Source: Patella vulgata (Eukaryota; Mollusca; Gastropoda; Patellidae). Taken from it: DNA of 64,000 bases. Of the stretch, positions 35,101-46,397 are shown piece by piece (within the stretch, counting starts at the first letter, position 1; each line of letters opens with the position of its first letter). A program made the position numbers and the translations under genes. Location of the stretch: the NCBI RefSeq assembly GCF_932274485.2, contig NC_065881.2:54818702-54882701 (forward strand), written 5' to 3'. The notes below the pieces were generated by a model. It did not search any database. It was given only the letters and a program-made list of their open reading frames with translations, and was not told where the DNA came from.

Positions 35101-36535
35101 AAGAAATGAAAAGAAATGAAATAGGGTTTTAACGTCCTACTGTTCTGCTTGGAACTGGGCTAATGAAGACGGGCAGACGCCATACACTGTGCGATGAGGG
35201 AAATTTTGCCCGGACAGCGGCACTACGGCCTACTCTTATATCGAATTCCATCTGTCAAAGGGATCTTTTACGTCCACTCCAATGTAGACACGGGACCTCG
35301 GTTTTTCGTCTCATCCGACAGACTAGACAGCTGTCCTTGTCCGCCTCGAAAAGAATAGAGTCCCTATATATGATATAAACGAAGAAAGGGGGTGGGGTGG
35401 GGCGGGGTTGGGGGGGGATGAGGTATTTGACATTTTCATGTGGCCTCGTCCAGTCGATAAAACCAGTCAGTTAGTTCAGTCGAATAATCCAGTCGAATAA
35501 ACCAGTCGAATAATTCAGTCGAAAAGTTCAGTCGAATAAACCAGTCGAATAGTTCAGTCGAATAATTCAGTCGAATAATCCAGTCGAATAATTCAGTCGA
35601 ATAAACAAGTCGCTCAATATTAAGCAGCGGTGGCAGCGGGCTAAGATAATATAGTAGCAAATCATGCTCGTAGCCATAGCTGAAGGAGCCGGGGGCATGG
35701 GGTAGGGACCGGGGGGCTTCCCAACTAGTTTCAAGAAATGAAAAGAAATGAAATGGGGTTTAACGTCCTTCTGTTCTGCTTGGAACTGGGCTAATGAAGA
35801 CGGGCAGACGCCATACACTGTGCGATGAGGGAAATTTTGCCCGGACAGCGGCACTACGGCCTACTCTTATATCGAATTCCATCTGTCAAAGGGATCTTTT
35901 ACGTCCACTCCAATGTAGACACGGGACCTCGGTTTTTCGTCCCATCCGAAAGACTAGACAGCTGTCCTTGTCCGCCTCGAAAAGAATAGAGTCCCTATAT
36001 ATGATATAAACGAAGAAAGGGGATGGGGTGGGGCGGGGGTGGGGGGGATGAGGTATTTGACATTTTCATGTGGCCTCGTCCAGTCGATAAAACCAGTCAG
36101 TTAGTTCAGTCGAATAATCCAGTCGAATAAACCAGTCGAATAATTCAGTCGAAAAGTTCAGTCGAATAAACCAGTCGAATAGTTCAGTCGAATAATTCAG
36201 TCGAATAAACAAGTCGCTCAATATTAAGCAGCGGTGGCAGCGGGCTAAGATAATATAGTAGCAAATCATGCTCGTAGCCATAGCTGAAGGAGCCGGGGGC
36301 ATGGGGTAGTGACCGGGGGGCTTCCCAACTAGTTTCAAGAAATGAAAAGAAATGAAATGGGGTTTTAACGTCCTTCTGTTCTGCTTGGAACTGGGCTAAT
36401 GAAGACGGGCAGACGCCATACACTGTGCGATGAGGGAAATTTTGCCCGGACAGTGGCACTACGGCCTACTCTTATATCGAATTCCATCTGTCAAGGGATC
36501 TTTTACGTCCACTCCAATGTAGACACGGGACCTCG
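29167..36535 (+). repeat. SINE-derived satellite, forward arm (~12 units of ~0.6 kb)
   Basis: Each unit has five parts: a SINE 3' half without its tRNA head (starting at about 29583, 30202, 30808, 31414, 32031, 32651, 33273, 33878, 34498, 35104, 35736, 36340); AGAGTCCCTATATATGATAT; a G-run tract; a CAGTCGAATAA minisatellite of 8-11 words; and a block with GCAGCGGTGGCAGCGGGCTAAG and CTAGTTTCAAG. Units are 604-632 bases and almost identical. Length differences come mainly from the number of 13-base words and from the G-run. The short open frames that repeat every unit are translation of the satellite, not genes. Confidence 0.95.
31414..36339 (+). repeat. Four-unit higher-order repeat, two copies
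   Basis: Markers recur every four units. AGAGTCACTATATA and GAAACGGATGGGG occur in the units at 31414 and 33878; GAAATAGGGTTTTAACG in 32651 and 35104. The periods are 2464, 2467, 2453 and 2463 bases. A two-unit alternation also runs through it: TTTTAACGTCCTAC versus TTTAACGTCCTTC. Confidence 0.8.
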
Positions 36536-39500
36536 TATGTCGTATGTCCGTCTTCATTAGCCCAGTTCCAAGCAGAACAGAAGGACGTTAAACCCCCATT
36601 TTATTTCTTTTCATTTCTTGAAACTAGTTTGGAAGCCCCCCGGTCCCTACCCCGTGCCCCCGGCTCCTTCGGGTATGGCTACGAGCATGATTTGCTACTA
36701 ATTATCTTAGCCCGCTGCCACCGCTGCTTAATATTGAGCGACTTGTTTATTCGACTGAATTATTCGACTGGATTATTCGACTGAACTAACTGACTGGTTT
36801 TATCGACTGGACGAGGCCACATGAAAATGTCAAATACCTCATCCCCCCCCCACCCCCGCCCCACCCCATCCCCTTTCTTCGTTTATATCATATATAGGGA
36901 CTCTATTCTTTTCGAGGCGGACAAGGACAGCTGTCTAGTCTTTCGGATGGGACGAAAAACCGAGGTCCCGTGTCTACATTGGAGTGGACGTAAAAGATCC
37001 CTTTGACAGATGGAATTCGATATAAGAGTAGGCCGTAGTGCCGCTGTCCGGGCAAAATTTCCCTCATCGCACAGTGTATGGCGTCTGCCCGTCTTCATTA
37101 GCCCAGTTCCAAGCAGAACAGAAGGACGTTAAACCCCATTTCATTTCTTTTCATTTCTTGAAACTAGTTGGGAAGCCCCCCGGTCCCTACCCCATGCCCC
37201 CGGCTCCTTCAGCTATGGCTACGAGCATGATTTGCTACTATATTATCTTAGCCCGCTGCCACCGCTGCTTAATATTGAGCGACTGAATTATTCGACTGGA
37301 TTATTCGACTGAATTATTCGACTGAACTATTCGACTGGTTTATTCGACTGAACTTTTCGACTGAATTATTCGACTGGTTTATTCGACTGGATTATTCGAC
37401 TGAACTAACTGACTGGTTTTATCGACTGGACGAGGCCACATGAAAATGTCAAATACCTCATCCCCCCCCCACCCCCGCCCCACCCCACCCCCTTTCTTCG
37501 TTTATATCATATATAGGGACTCTATTCTTTTCGAGGCGGACAAGGACAGCTGTCTAGTCTTTCGGATGGGACGAAAAACCGAGGTCCCGTGTCTACATTG
37601 GAGTGGACGTAAAAGATCCCTTTGACAGATGGAATTCGATATAAGAGTAGGCCGTAGTGCCGCTGTCCGGGCAAAATTTCCCTCATCGCACAGTGTATGG
37701 CGTCTGCCCGTCTTCATTAGCCCAGTTCCAAGCAGAACAGAAGGACGTTAAACCCCATTTCATTTCTTGAAACTAGTTGGGAAGCCCCCCGGTCCCTACC
37801 CCATGCCCCCGGCTCCTTCAGCTATGGCTACGAGCATGATTTGCTACTATATTATCTTAGCCCGCTGCCACCGCTGCTTAATATTGAGCGACTTGTTTAT
37901 TCGACTGAATTATTCGACTGAACTATTCGACTGGTTTATTCGACTGAACTTTTCGACTGAATTATTCGACTGGTTTATTCGACTGGATTATTCGACTGAA
38001 CTAACTGACTGATTTTATCGACTGGACGAGGCCACATGAAAATGTCAAATACCTCAACCCCCCCCCCCCCACCCCCGCCCCACCCCATCCGTTTCTTCGT
38101 TTATATCATATATAGGGACTCTATTCTTTTCGAGGCGGACAAGGACAGCTGTCTAGTCTTTCGGATGAGACGAAAAACCGAGGTCCCGTGTCTACATTGG
38201 AGTGGACGTAAAAGATCCCTTTGACAGATGGAATTCGATATAAGAGTAGGCCGTAGTGCCGCTGTCCGGGCAAAATTTCCCTCATCGCACAGTGTATGGC
38301 GTCTGCCCGTCTTCATTAGCCCAGTTCCAAGCAGAACAGTAGGACGTTAAAACCCCATTTCATTTCTTTTCATTTCTTGAAACTAGTTGGGAAGCCCCCC
38401 GGTCACTACCCCATGCCCCCGGCTCCTTCAGCTATGGCTACGAGCATGATTTGCTACTATATTATCTTAGCCCGCTGCCACCGCTGCTTAATATTGAGCG
38501 ACTGAATTATTCGACTGGATTATTCGACTGAATTATTCGACTGAACTATTCGACTGAATTATTCGACTGAACTTTTCGACTGAATTATTCGACTGGTTTA
38601 TTCGACTGGATTATTCGACTGAACTAACTGACTGGTTTTATCGACTGGACGAGGCCACATGAAAATGTCAAATACCTCATCCCCCCCACCCCCGCCCCAC
38701 CCCACCCCCTTTCTTCGTTTATATCATATATAGGGACTCTATTCTTTTCGAGGCGGACAAGGACAGCTGTCTAGTCTTTCGGATGGGACGAAAAACCGAG
38801 GTCCCGTGTCTACATTGGAGTGGACGTAAAAGATCCCTTTGACAGATGGAATTCGATATAAGAGTAGGCCGTAGTGCCGCTGTCCGGGCAAAATTTCCCT
38901 CATCGCACAGTGTATGGCGTCTGCCCGTCTTCATTAGCCCAGTTCCAAGCAGAACAGAAGGACGTTAAACCCCATTTCATTTCTTTTCATTTCTTGAAAC
39001 TAGTTGGGAAGCCCCCCGGTCCCTACCCCATGCCCCCGGCTCCTTCAGCTATGGCTACGAGCATGATTTGCTACTATATTATCTTAGCCCGCTGCCACCG
39101 CTGCTTAATATTGAGCGACTTGTTTATTCGACTGAATTATTCGACTGGATTATTCGACTGAATTATTCGACTGAACTATTCGACTGGTTTATTCGACTGA
39201 ACTTTTCGACTGAATTATTCGACTGGTTTATTCGACTGGATTATTCGACTGAACTAACTGACTGATTTTATCGACTGGACGAGGCCACATGAAAATGTCA
39301 AATACCTCATCCCCCCCCCACCCCCGCCCCACCCCATCCGTTTCTTCGTTTATATCATATATAGGGACTCTATTCTTTTCGAGGCGGACAAGGACAGCTG
39401 TCTAGTCTTTCGGATGAGACGAAAAACCGAGGTCCCGTGTCTACATTGGAGTGGACGTAAAAGATCCCTTTGACAGATGGAATTCGATATAAGAGTAGGC

Positions 39501-40490
39501 CGTAGTGCCGCTGTCCGGGCAAAATTTCCCTCATCGCACAGTGTATGGCGTCTGCCCGTCTTCATTAGCCCAGTTCCAAGCAGAACAGTAGGACGTTAAA
39601 ACCCCATTTCATTTCTTTTCATTTCTTGAAACTAGTTGGGAAGCCCCCCGGTCACTACCCCATGCCCCCGGCTCCTTCAGCTATGGCTACGAGCATGATT
39701 TGCTACTATATTATCTTAGCCCGCTGCCACCGCTGCTTAATATTGAGCGACTGAATTATTCGACTGGATTATTCGACTGAATTATTCGACTGAACTATTC
39801 GACTGAACTATTCGACTGGTTTATTCGACTGAATTATTCGACTGGTTTATTCGACTGGATTATTCGACTGAACTAACTGACTGGTTTTATCGACTGGACG
39901 AGGCCACATGAAAATGTCAAATACCTCACCCCCCCCCACCCCGCCCCACCCCACCCCCTTTCTTCGTTTATATCATATATAGGGACTCTATTCTTTTCGA
40001 GGCGGACAAGGACAGCTGTCTAGTCTTTCGGATGGGACGAAAAACCGAGGTCCCGTGTCTACATTGGAGTGGACGTAAAAGATCCCTTTGACAGATGGAA
40101 TTCGATATAAGAGTAGGCCGTAGTGCCGCTGTCCGGGCAAAATTTCCCTCATCGCACAGTGTATGGCGTCTGCCCGTCTTCATTAGCCCAGTTCCAAGCA
40201 GAACAGAAGGACGTTGAACCCCCATTTCATTTCTTTTCATTTCTTGAAATTAGTTGGGAAGCCCCCCGGTCCCTACCCCATGCCCCCGGCTCCTTCAGCT
40301 ATGGCTACGAGCATGATTTGCTACTATATTATCTTAGCCCGCTGCCACCGCTGCTTAATATTGAGCGACTTGTTTATTCGACTGAAGTATTCGACTGAAC
40401 TTTTCGACTGGTTTATTCGACTGGATTATTCGACTGAACTAACTGATTGATTTTATCGACTGGGCGAGGCCACATGAAAATGTCAAATAC
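36536..40490 (-). repeat. SINE-derived satellite, reverse arm (~6.5 units)
   Basis: The same unit on the opposite strand, with SINE tails at about 36585, 37126, 37745, 38344, 38962, 39593 and 40211. The join at 36535-36550 (ACCTCG / TATGTCGTATGTCCG) fuses two SINE halves head to head without a full unit. It ends cleanly at AAATGTCAAATAC (40490), inside the unit. Confidence 0.95.
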
Positions 40491-40684
40491 TGAAGCGACT
40501 AGATACTATGCTGTCATCAGTTTTATGCATCGGACACAGACTTAATTCAAGTTGTTTATATTAGTACGGCCATTGTTTTCAGTTGATGACGTCAGTCGTT
40601 GACCCTTAACCCTAGATGACGACCTTACTCGCAAAGAGAGGTCAACACGTTGTTTAGGGTATTGCTATTGGAAGGAAAATCTCA

Positions 40685-40895
40685 ATAAAATTGTGACTTC
40701 AACTGTCAGATTTGAACTTGGGGGAAAATAATCAAAATAGACAAAAAACGATGTAATCATATTTGAGTTAGTGCGTTTTTTATTTCAGTCAAACAAACTA
40801 TTCCCAAATTTTAGCCCATCCATCGACCGAGTTTGTTGACTGGAAATTCTAGTGGTACTTAGGGGTAATTGTGTTATGTTTGGTAAGTTGTAAAC
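40685..40895 (-). repeat. Right flank of the satellite, inverted copy
   Basis: Diverged inverted partner of 28885-29105 (shared blocks listed there). It starts about 195 bases beyond the array end. Confidence 0.65.
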
Positions 40896-41277
40896 AAAAT
40901 GTTTTGTATATGTTATAGTTTAAAACAAAAATATTAAATGCATTAGAGCTATGGCATTGGGTCTGAACAAAATAAGGAGTTTTGATTTATATATCATGCG
41001 AATCACAAATTATTAATACTTCCAATAGCGATGCCAAATAACGAGTTTTGAAATACCGGTACACAAAATGTCTCTACTACTCAAATGACTATTTCACTGC
41101 AGCAAGTGTCAACTATATATTTTGATTTAATAATCTGTAAAATTCTGAAAAAATATTGAATATTAAAAAAGTTATGACATTTTTAATATTGCGAATTGGA
41201 GACACTAAATTACAGCATTTTTTAAAATTGCAAAAAAAACTGACCGAAGCTAATATCTCAGAAATTATAAAAGGGTA

Positions 41278-41405
41278 GAGAGAGAGAAATCGGGTTTAAC
41301 GTCCACTCAACACAAACTAGGTCTTTTCGGGACTAACAAATGGTTCAATTTTATTTCAATAATTCGTGTATGTGGTCTTTAGCAGTGGGAGGAAACCGAA
41401 GGACC
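41278..41405 (-). mobile_element. Second-family SINE fragment with target duplication
   Basis: AACGTCCACTCAACACAAACT, then GGTTCAATTTTATTTCAATAA, ending in GGACCCGGAGAAAAG. ATTATAAAAGGGTAG before it and ATTATAAAAGGTAG after it are the target-site duplication. Confidence 0.75.
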
Positions 41406-42400
41406 CGGAGAAAAGATTATAAAAGGTAGATCTATGAAACTTGCAGAAATTGAAGTTCAAGATCTACCTGATCGAATCAAACTATCCCGAGACAGTTCAG
41501 TTATATAGTTTTTGTGATACAGACTCTCAAAGTTACGACCAAGACCATTTTCGTTAAAGGTCACATCAAAAAATTGACATAACGGTTATTAACCAACCAC
41601 ATAGAAATCCCAGAACTTTGAAATCTTTACCCAATCTGTTTCTTGGTGTAATGAATACACACAGAATGTTTTTATATTGTTATCTTGTTTATTTATTTGG
41701 TGACAGCTACTTTAAATGTCAAGGTAAAACAGGGAGGTAACGGGACACTGCTGAAAAGAGGTTATGAAATTTTCAGTCTTGTATAAATGGTACACAGGTT
41801 AATAATAAATAAAATACATTATTATATGTATATATATACACTCAAAAGACACACATAGTGTTCATTTTGTAAGTGACAGCTATTCAGTTGCCAAAGAATA
41901 GTTGAATAGAGATTCATTATATCATTACCTTGACTAAGTTCGATGGTGAGAATTTTCTGCTTAGGCTAAGGAGCGATAAGCAATTTGATTGGTCAAGGCT
42001 TTGGAACATAACAACTCGCTGCTTTTAACTGAGGTAGAATGTTTAAACTTGATGTAGATGTTCATTAGGTGAATGTCTTGACTGAGGTCAATGATTAACA
42101 TTTCAAGCTGAAGCTTAGCAGAGCTAATCAATTTCATTGGTCGAAGCTTTGGGACAAGATAATCTTGATTCTATCTGATAGAGAGTGATGTAACTTAGTG
42201 TATAGTTTGATGGCTCGATACTTTTGAAAAAAATAAATGTGCGATTAATTAATATGTGTCATCTATTTATTTTGAGATTTCGGCGGGGACATCAGCCTCA
42301 CTGTTGGCTTGTTTAAGTATAAGTGTGTGATTGTGTTGTATAAAAACTATCAAACCTGTTTTGAGGACAGGTTTAGTGTTTTTATTATTTTTTTAGCAAC
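41406..42400 (+). promoter_or_regulatory. CIAO2B upstream region with duplicated inverted CCAAT boxes
   Basis: A diverged duplication of about 145 bases (41930-42030 and 42075-42180) carries GATTGGTC at 41987 and CATTGGTC at 42135, the reverse of CCAAT boxes. CGGCGGGGACATCAGCC at 42281 could be near the transcription start. ttttag at 42391 may end a 5' UTR intron. This is inference from motifs. Confidence 0.3.
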
Positions 42401-42515
42401 ATGTCTCTTGACAATGCCAATCCCATTGTGTATCAAAGATCTGGAGCAAGACAGATTTCAGCAGCAGATGAAGATGATACTGTCATTGATGAAATTGATG
42501 ACAGAGAAGTCTATG
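42401..42515 (+). CDS. CIAO2B: CIAO2B exon 1
   Basis: ATG in AACATGTCT. Encodes [20 protein letters not shown], an acidic stretch and IDDREVY, then one base (G) before /ATATCCTTT. No usable GT donor fits here: reading on gives DILSLTE and a stop. Confidence 0.95.
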
Positions 42516-45500
42516 ATATCCTTTCCCTGACAGAATAAAAAAAAAACCAGGCTATGTCTTTACCACATGAATCGCAATTTCCCTTGTACCAGTATGGTAG
42601 TAGATTTATTCTAAAACCATAATGATGATTAGCTTCATCTGTAGTAGCCTATATAAGGGACATCGTAGTATGCTGGATGGGAAGGAAATATCAATTTTAA
42701 TAAATGAAGACTATCTGATATTTGTATTTGGGCTATAAATTACTTTTCATAATTGATAGTGGTGGAAATGGTAAAATAAATTACCAGTACCTCAGAAACG
42801 GATAACATTTGGTTATTGGTAATGGTAGCCTCTTCAGGACATATCATTCATAGTGAGCCTATATATCCAGGCATTCCAAAAGTCTTGATAATTTTGATTA
42901 CAACATTACCTTGTATCTTCACTAACCATATAGTTGACAGTGTGGGCTAATGACAATAATACATGTAAATTGAAATTAATGTAGCATAATTTATTTTGAA
43001 CCATTTCTAGAAATTTAAAATCATAAAGTCAATTTGTAATATTACATTAGCATTGGGTTAACAGTGATGCCAATTTAAATGATATTTATGGTTCTGTGGG
43101 CAATATTTACACTATTCTGAAACTGATTCCTTAACTTGTTAACATCTTATCAGATCAATAAATGATCCAGAACACCCTTTAACGCTTGAAGAACTAAATG
43201 TAGTGGAACATGCTAATGTTCATGTAAGTAGAAATTCATATTTCATTATGCAGACATAAAATGCTTTTTCATACATAATTTTACTATCAATTCTGGATTC
43301 TGAATTTTCAGGGTCAGATGTATTTTAATCCTTTAGATACCATACTCAAAGATTGTAAATGATATCGACTTACTACGGTATATATTCTAGTGATTACATA
43401 TATCTCTTGGAGTTAATTTTCAACGTGCATCTTATTAACGATACATTATGTAAGATTTAGATAAAGAGCTGGACATTCTTGCTATAACAGTTCAAAAATA
43501 GATAATGTGTGCATTGATTGGTTATTATTACCACAGTATTGGTATATTCAAGGTTTAGCCTCGCTTCCCCATTTAAAATTAAATCATTAAATGGCAGAAT
43601 TGTTTTAATCTAGTATCCGATGGCATCAAGAATTGATTATGATCTTGTCATGGTAATAAATGTCTAATTAATAATTTATATAACATTTAAGGCCTAAAGA
43701 AAGACCTGCAATAGGCAAATTAGCTCTTGAATAATAATGTATCCTTAACCTAGCTTAAGATACAGATTAAAGAACCTGTTGTGATGTTCTTACCAGCCAT
43801 TTCTTAAGTCTTTCGTGCTAGATGTATTAGACCATGTGCTATTCTATCAATTATAGCTAGGTACACTGAGGGGCTCTTAATCATATGCTTTTTTATGAGC
43901 TGATGCAGTTTGATAATCTAAAAAAAGCCGATTGATAAATCATTAAACTAGCCACTGTTGTGATATCATATTATTATGTTAACAAGGTTACATGTACATA
44001 GCGATTTAGAAGAAATGTTTTCAGTATGGTGTCAGCACTCTGTCAAGACCTTATAATTACCTTCCTATGGATTAATTAATTATTTCAATTAAAATATTAC
44101 AATTAACACACACTATCCCATATAGCAGTATATTAGATTCAAAATTCTATTGTGCTATCCTCTAATTTCTAACTTGTATTCATGTAATTTATAATCCAAC
44201 TTCTTTATTTGATCAGTGCAAATTTTCTAAGAAAGTCAAAACGTAATTATTTCTATGTCTTTTCCTCAATTGGTTGTCAACTCACAATTATACGATCATA
44301 GGTGTCATTCTCACACTTAAGATTCATTTACACAGGAAATAATAACACCATTACCTCCTAATTACCTCCCTTGTTTTCTATTCTCCACCATGGAGTAGCG
44401 ATATTCAAACGTTTGAAAATGAAGAGGAAAATGATATTTTTGCTAATTTCTCAGCTGGCAATAGTGAATTATAGGATTAATAGGATTATTCTTTAACAAG
44501 GTAGGACTGTTTATGGATACCATCTATTTTCAGGCTTTATTTTAATAAATTTTAAAAATATAACTTAAAAATTTGCAATTTCCGCTTTAAGAGTCATGAA
44601 TAACCCAATAGACCATTAATTTTAACCGAGATATTAAATATTGACGTCCTATAATGCCATCTTCGACTGAATCTGGAGCAAAGATGAAAAAGTCACAGTA
44701 GAAAGTGAAAAAACGTAAACAGATTTTTACATTGTTAAATTTTGTCGAGCAACTTTTGTTTTGATACTAATATAGTGATTTTGTGTTATGTAATATTTAC
44801 AAGTGAAAAATCTCGAAAATGGCCATATTTACCACTTTGACTATGATAATTTTGCCATTTTAACCATGAAATTTTCTCTTAATATGGCAACGATTCGTCT
44901 CCATAGTAAAGCGGCAATCAAGTATACATTTTTCGTCTTAATAGAAATAAGATTAAACAGAAATAAAATTTACACTGAACAAATAAAGAAGTTGGATTAT
45001 ACATTTAATTGTCTTAATTTAGAAATTACATGAATAGAAGTTAGAAATTACATGAATAGAAGTTAGAAATTACATGATAGCATGTTAGAATTTTGAATCT
45101 AATATATGGCCATAATCCCATTCTTATTACTCATTAGACTATGCTCCGAGATGTCATATCAATATTATTGTAACCCATAACTAATCAAACCATAGAAGGG
45201 TAATTATAAGGTCTTGACATACCATGGTGACAATGGCCACTTTAATAGGTCTGTTTATTTTGAAATGTTTTAAAGGTTGATAATAAAAAGAATCAAGTTG
45301 CAATATCCTTCACTCCAACCATACCCCACTGTAGTATGGCCACATTGATAGGTCTGTCTATAAGGGTTAAATTACTCCGTTCTTTGCCAGCTAGATTTAA
45401 GGTAAGGTAAACTTATCAAAATCTGAGTCTGATCAGAAACAGTTTATTGTTGTTTATGTTCTAGAAAATAATTATATTCTAACGATAATTACCATTAGCA

Positions 45501-46397
45501 GAATCATTAGCAGAAATGATTATTACTTGTGGCATGAATTTGCTTTTGGTGGGTTGGGGAAATGGCAGGCCCTCATCTGTGTTATAGATATACCAATATT
45601 GATACCATTACATAACAACAGTAAATTAAACAAAAGAAGTAGGGGGAAACATACAAAGCTTTGCACTTCATTAACCACTATTTGTGTGTCCACCCACTAA
45701 TTAATGCAAAACCCTTTTAAAATAATTAAGCATTTGTATAAAATTATTTGTCTCTACAACTATATGATTGATTGAACAATTCATTAGAAATCAACATAAA
45801 TAATTCCTTATATTTGTAAACATTGTATTATTAGGTAGATGTTCAAATTTCACCAGGTACTCATGCATCAGAAGAAGCAGGCAAGTTACCAATTTTTACA
45901 TCAGGAATGCTAAAATTATTATCCAAATTCATTTACAGAAGACCTATTTAATTTTCTGTTAATAATGCAACTGAGAACAGACCAACAAGATTTTAAAATG
46001 TTGAAAGCTTGAGGTGAATCTGATGGACATACTTTAAGTTTTAAATAATGTCTAGCTGTACTTCTGAGTGTTAAATCAAATATGTATATCAATTCTTAAG
46101 AATTTGTAAAGTTTCAATTTATACAGTGTAATATGCTTAAAAACAAAATTTAGATTGGATTTTGATACAATTAATACCCTGGACCATTTGCATATCTTAT
46201 TATAGTTTAAAATAAATTTTTAATACAAATTTGAACCGATCAAAAAAAAATATTGTCACTAAATAATCATTATTTTGGTGGGGTTTTTTCTTCCAGTGAA
46301 CAAGCAATTAGCAGATAAGGAAAGAGTTGCAGCAGCTTTAGAGAACTCCCATTTACTTAAAGTTGTAAATGAATGTCTCTCTAATCATGAAAACTAA
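42401..46397 (+). CDS. CIAO2B: CIAO2B (FAM96B/MIP18), cytosolic iron-sulfur assembly factor, complete
   Basis: CIAO2B is part of the CIAO1-MMS19 targeting complex that delivers 4Fe-4S clusters to cytosolic and nuclear proteins such as DNA polymerases and helicases. Exons: 42401-42515, 43144-43223, 45276-45401, 45835-45880, 46297-46397; 468 bases, 155 residues, stop TAA. The protein reads [17 protein letters not shown], then [51 protein letters not shown] and [15 protein letters not shown], nearly the same as the human protein from its ENANPLIYQRSG on. The conserved Cys of the MIP18 fold is C84. The human Gly-rich N-terminus is absent. Intron 1 is AT-AC (U12 type), introns 2 and 3 are GT-AG, intron 4 is GC-AG. 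Introns 2 carries inverted-repeat elements. Confidence 0.97.
42516..43143 (+). other. CIAO2B: U12-type AT-AC intron of CIAO2B
   Basis: The 5' end is ATATCCTTT, the minor-spliceosome consensus. TTCCTTAAC, a perfect U12 branch site, lies at 43127-43135, about 9 bases before the terminal AC (TTGTTAAC). Splicing here restores [14 protein letters not shown] exactly as in the human protein. The nearby cag at 43151-43153 would drop LIR and break the phase. Confidence 0.9.
43144..43223 (+). CDS. CIAO2B: CIAO2B exon 2
   Basis: 80 bases, from terminal AC to CAT/gtaagt. Encodes [20 protein letters not shown] and EHANVH. Confidence 0.95.
43435..43740. repeat. ACATTATG MITE family copy
   Basis: CGATACATTATGTAAGATTT and, inverted, CTAAAGAAAGACCTGCAATAGG with TTGAATAATAATGTATCC. 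It lies in CIAO2B intron 2. Confidence 0.55.
44120..45115. mobile_element. Long-TIR element with a nested MITE
   Basis: The left arm TATTAGATTCAAAATTCT...AATCCAACTTCTTTATTTG is inverted at 44970-45115 (CAAATAAAGAAGTTGGATT...AGAATTTTGAATCTAATATA). The right arm holds a short triplication of TAGAAGTTAGAAATTACATGA. A related element lies at 61177-62233. The left arm is interrupted by the insertion at 44218. Confidence 0.7.
44218..44590. mobile_element. GCGGAAATTGC MITE, copy 1 (left end truncated)
   Basis: Starts GCAAATTTTCTAAGAAAGTC and ends TTTGCAATTTCCGCTTTAA. It matches 50896-51250 along its length and lacks the first bases of the left end. Confidence 0.78.
45276..45401 (+). CDS. CIAO2B: CIAO2B exon 3 (MIP18 core)
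   Basis: ttttaaag/GTTGAT to TTTAAG/gtaagg, 42 codons. Encodes [20 protein letters not shown] and [15 protein letters not shown], with the conserved Cys. Confidence 0.97.
45835..45880 (+). CDS. CIAO2B: CIAO2B exon 4, ending at a GC donor
   Basis: tattattag/GTAGAT to GAAGCAG/gcaagt. Encodes [15 protein letters not shown]; the last G joins TG of exon 5 to make Val. Confidence 0.93.
45881..46296 (+). other. CIAO2B: GC-AG intron of CIAO2B
   Basis: The donor is CAG/gcaagt, the usual form of the rare GC class with strong pairing otherwise. The acceptor is ttcttccag. No GT nearby keeps the reading frame or the conserved SEEAVNKQLAD join. Confidence 0.9.
46297..46397 (+). CDS. CIAO2B: CIAO2B exon 5 (C-terminus)
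   Basis: Encodes [20 protein letters not shown] and [12 protein letters not shown], then TAA. Confidence 0.96.

Noticed and set aside
29642-40240. Dozens of near-identical 60-95 residue open frames on both strands (MKTGRRHTLCDEGNFARTAA and MPLSGQNFPHRTVYGVCPSS types)
   Set aside because: They are translations of the satellite unit, including its SINE part, and the same frames occur in scattered SINE copies. No splice sites or conserved protein are seen.
29167-40490. CRISPR-like array
   Set aside because: The regular spacing comes from a 0.6 kb satellite unit and a 13-base minisatellite; there are no distinct spacers and the genome is animal.
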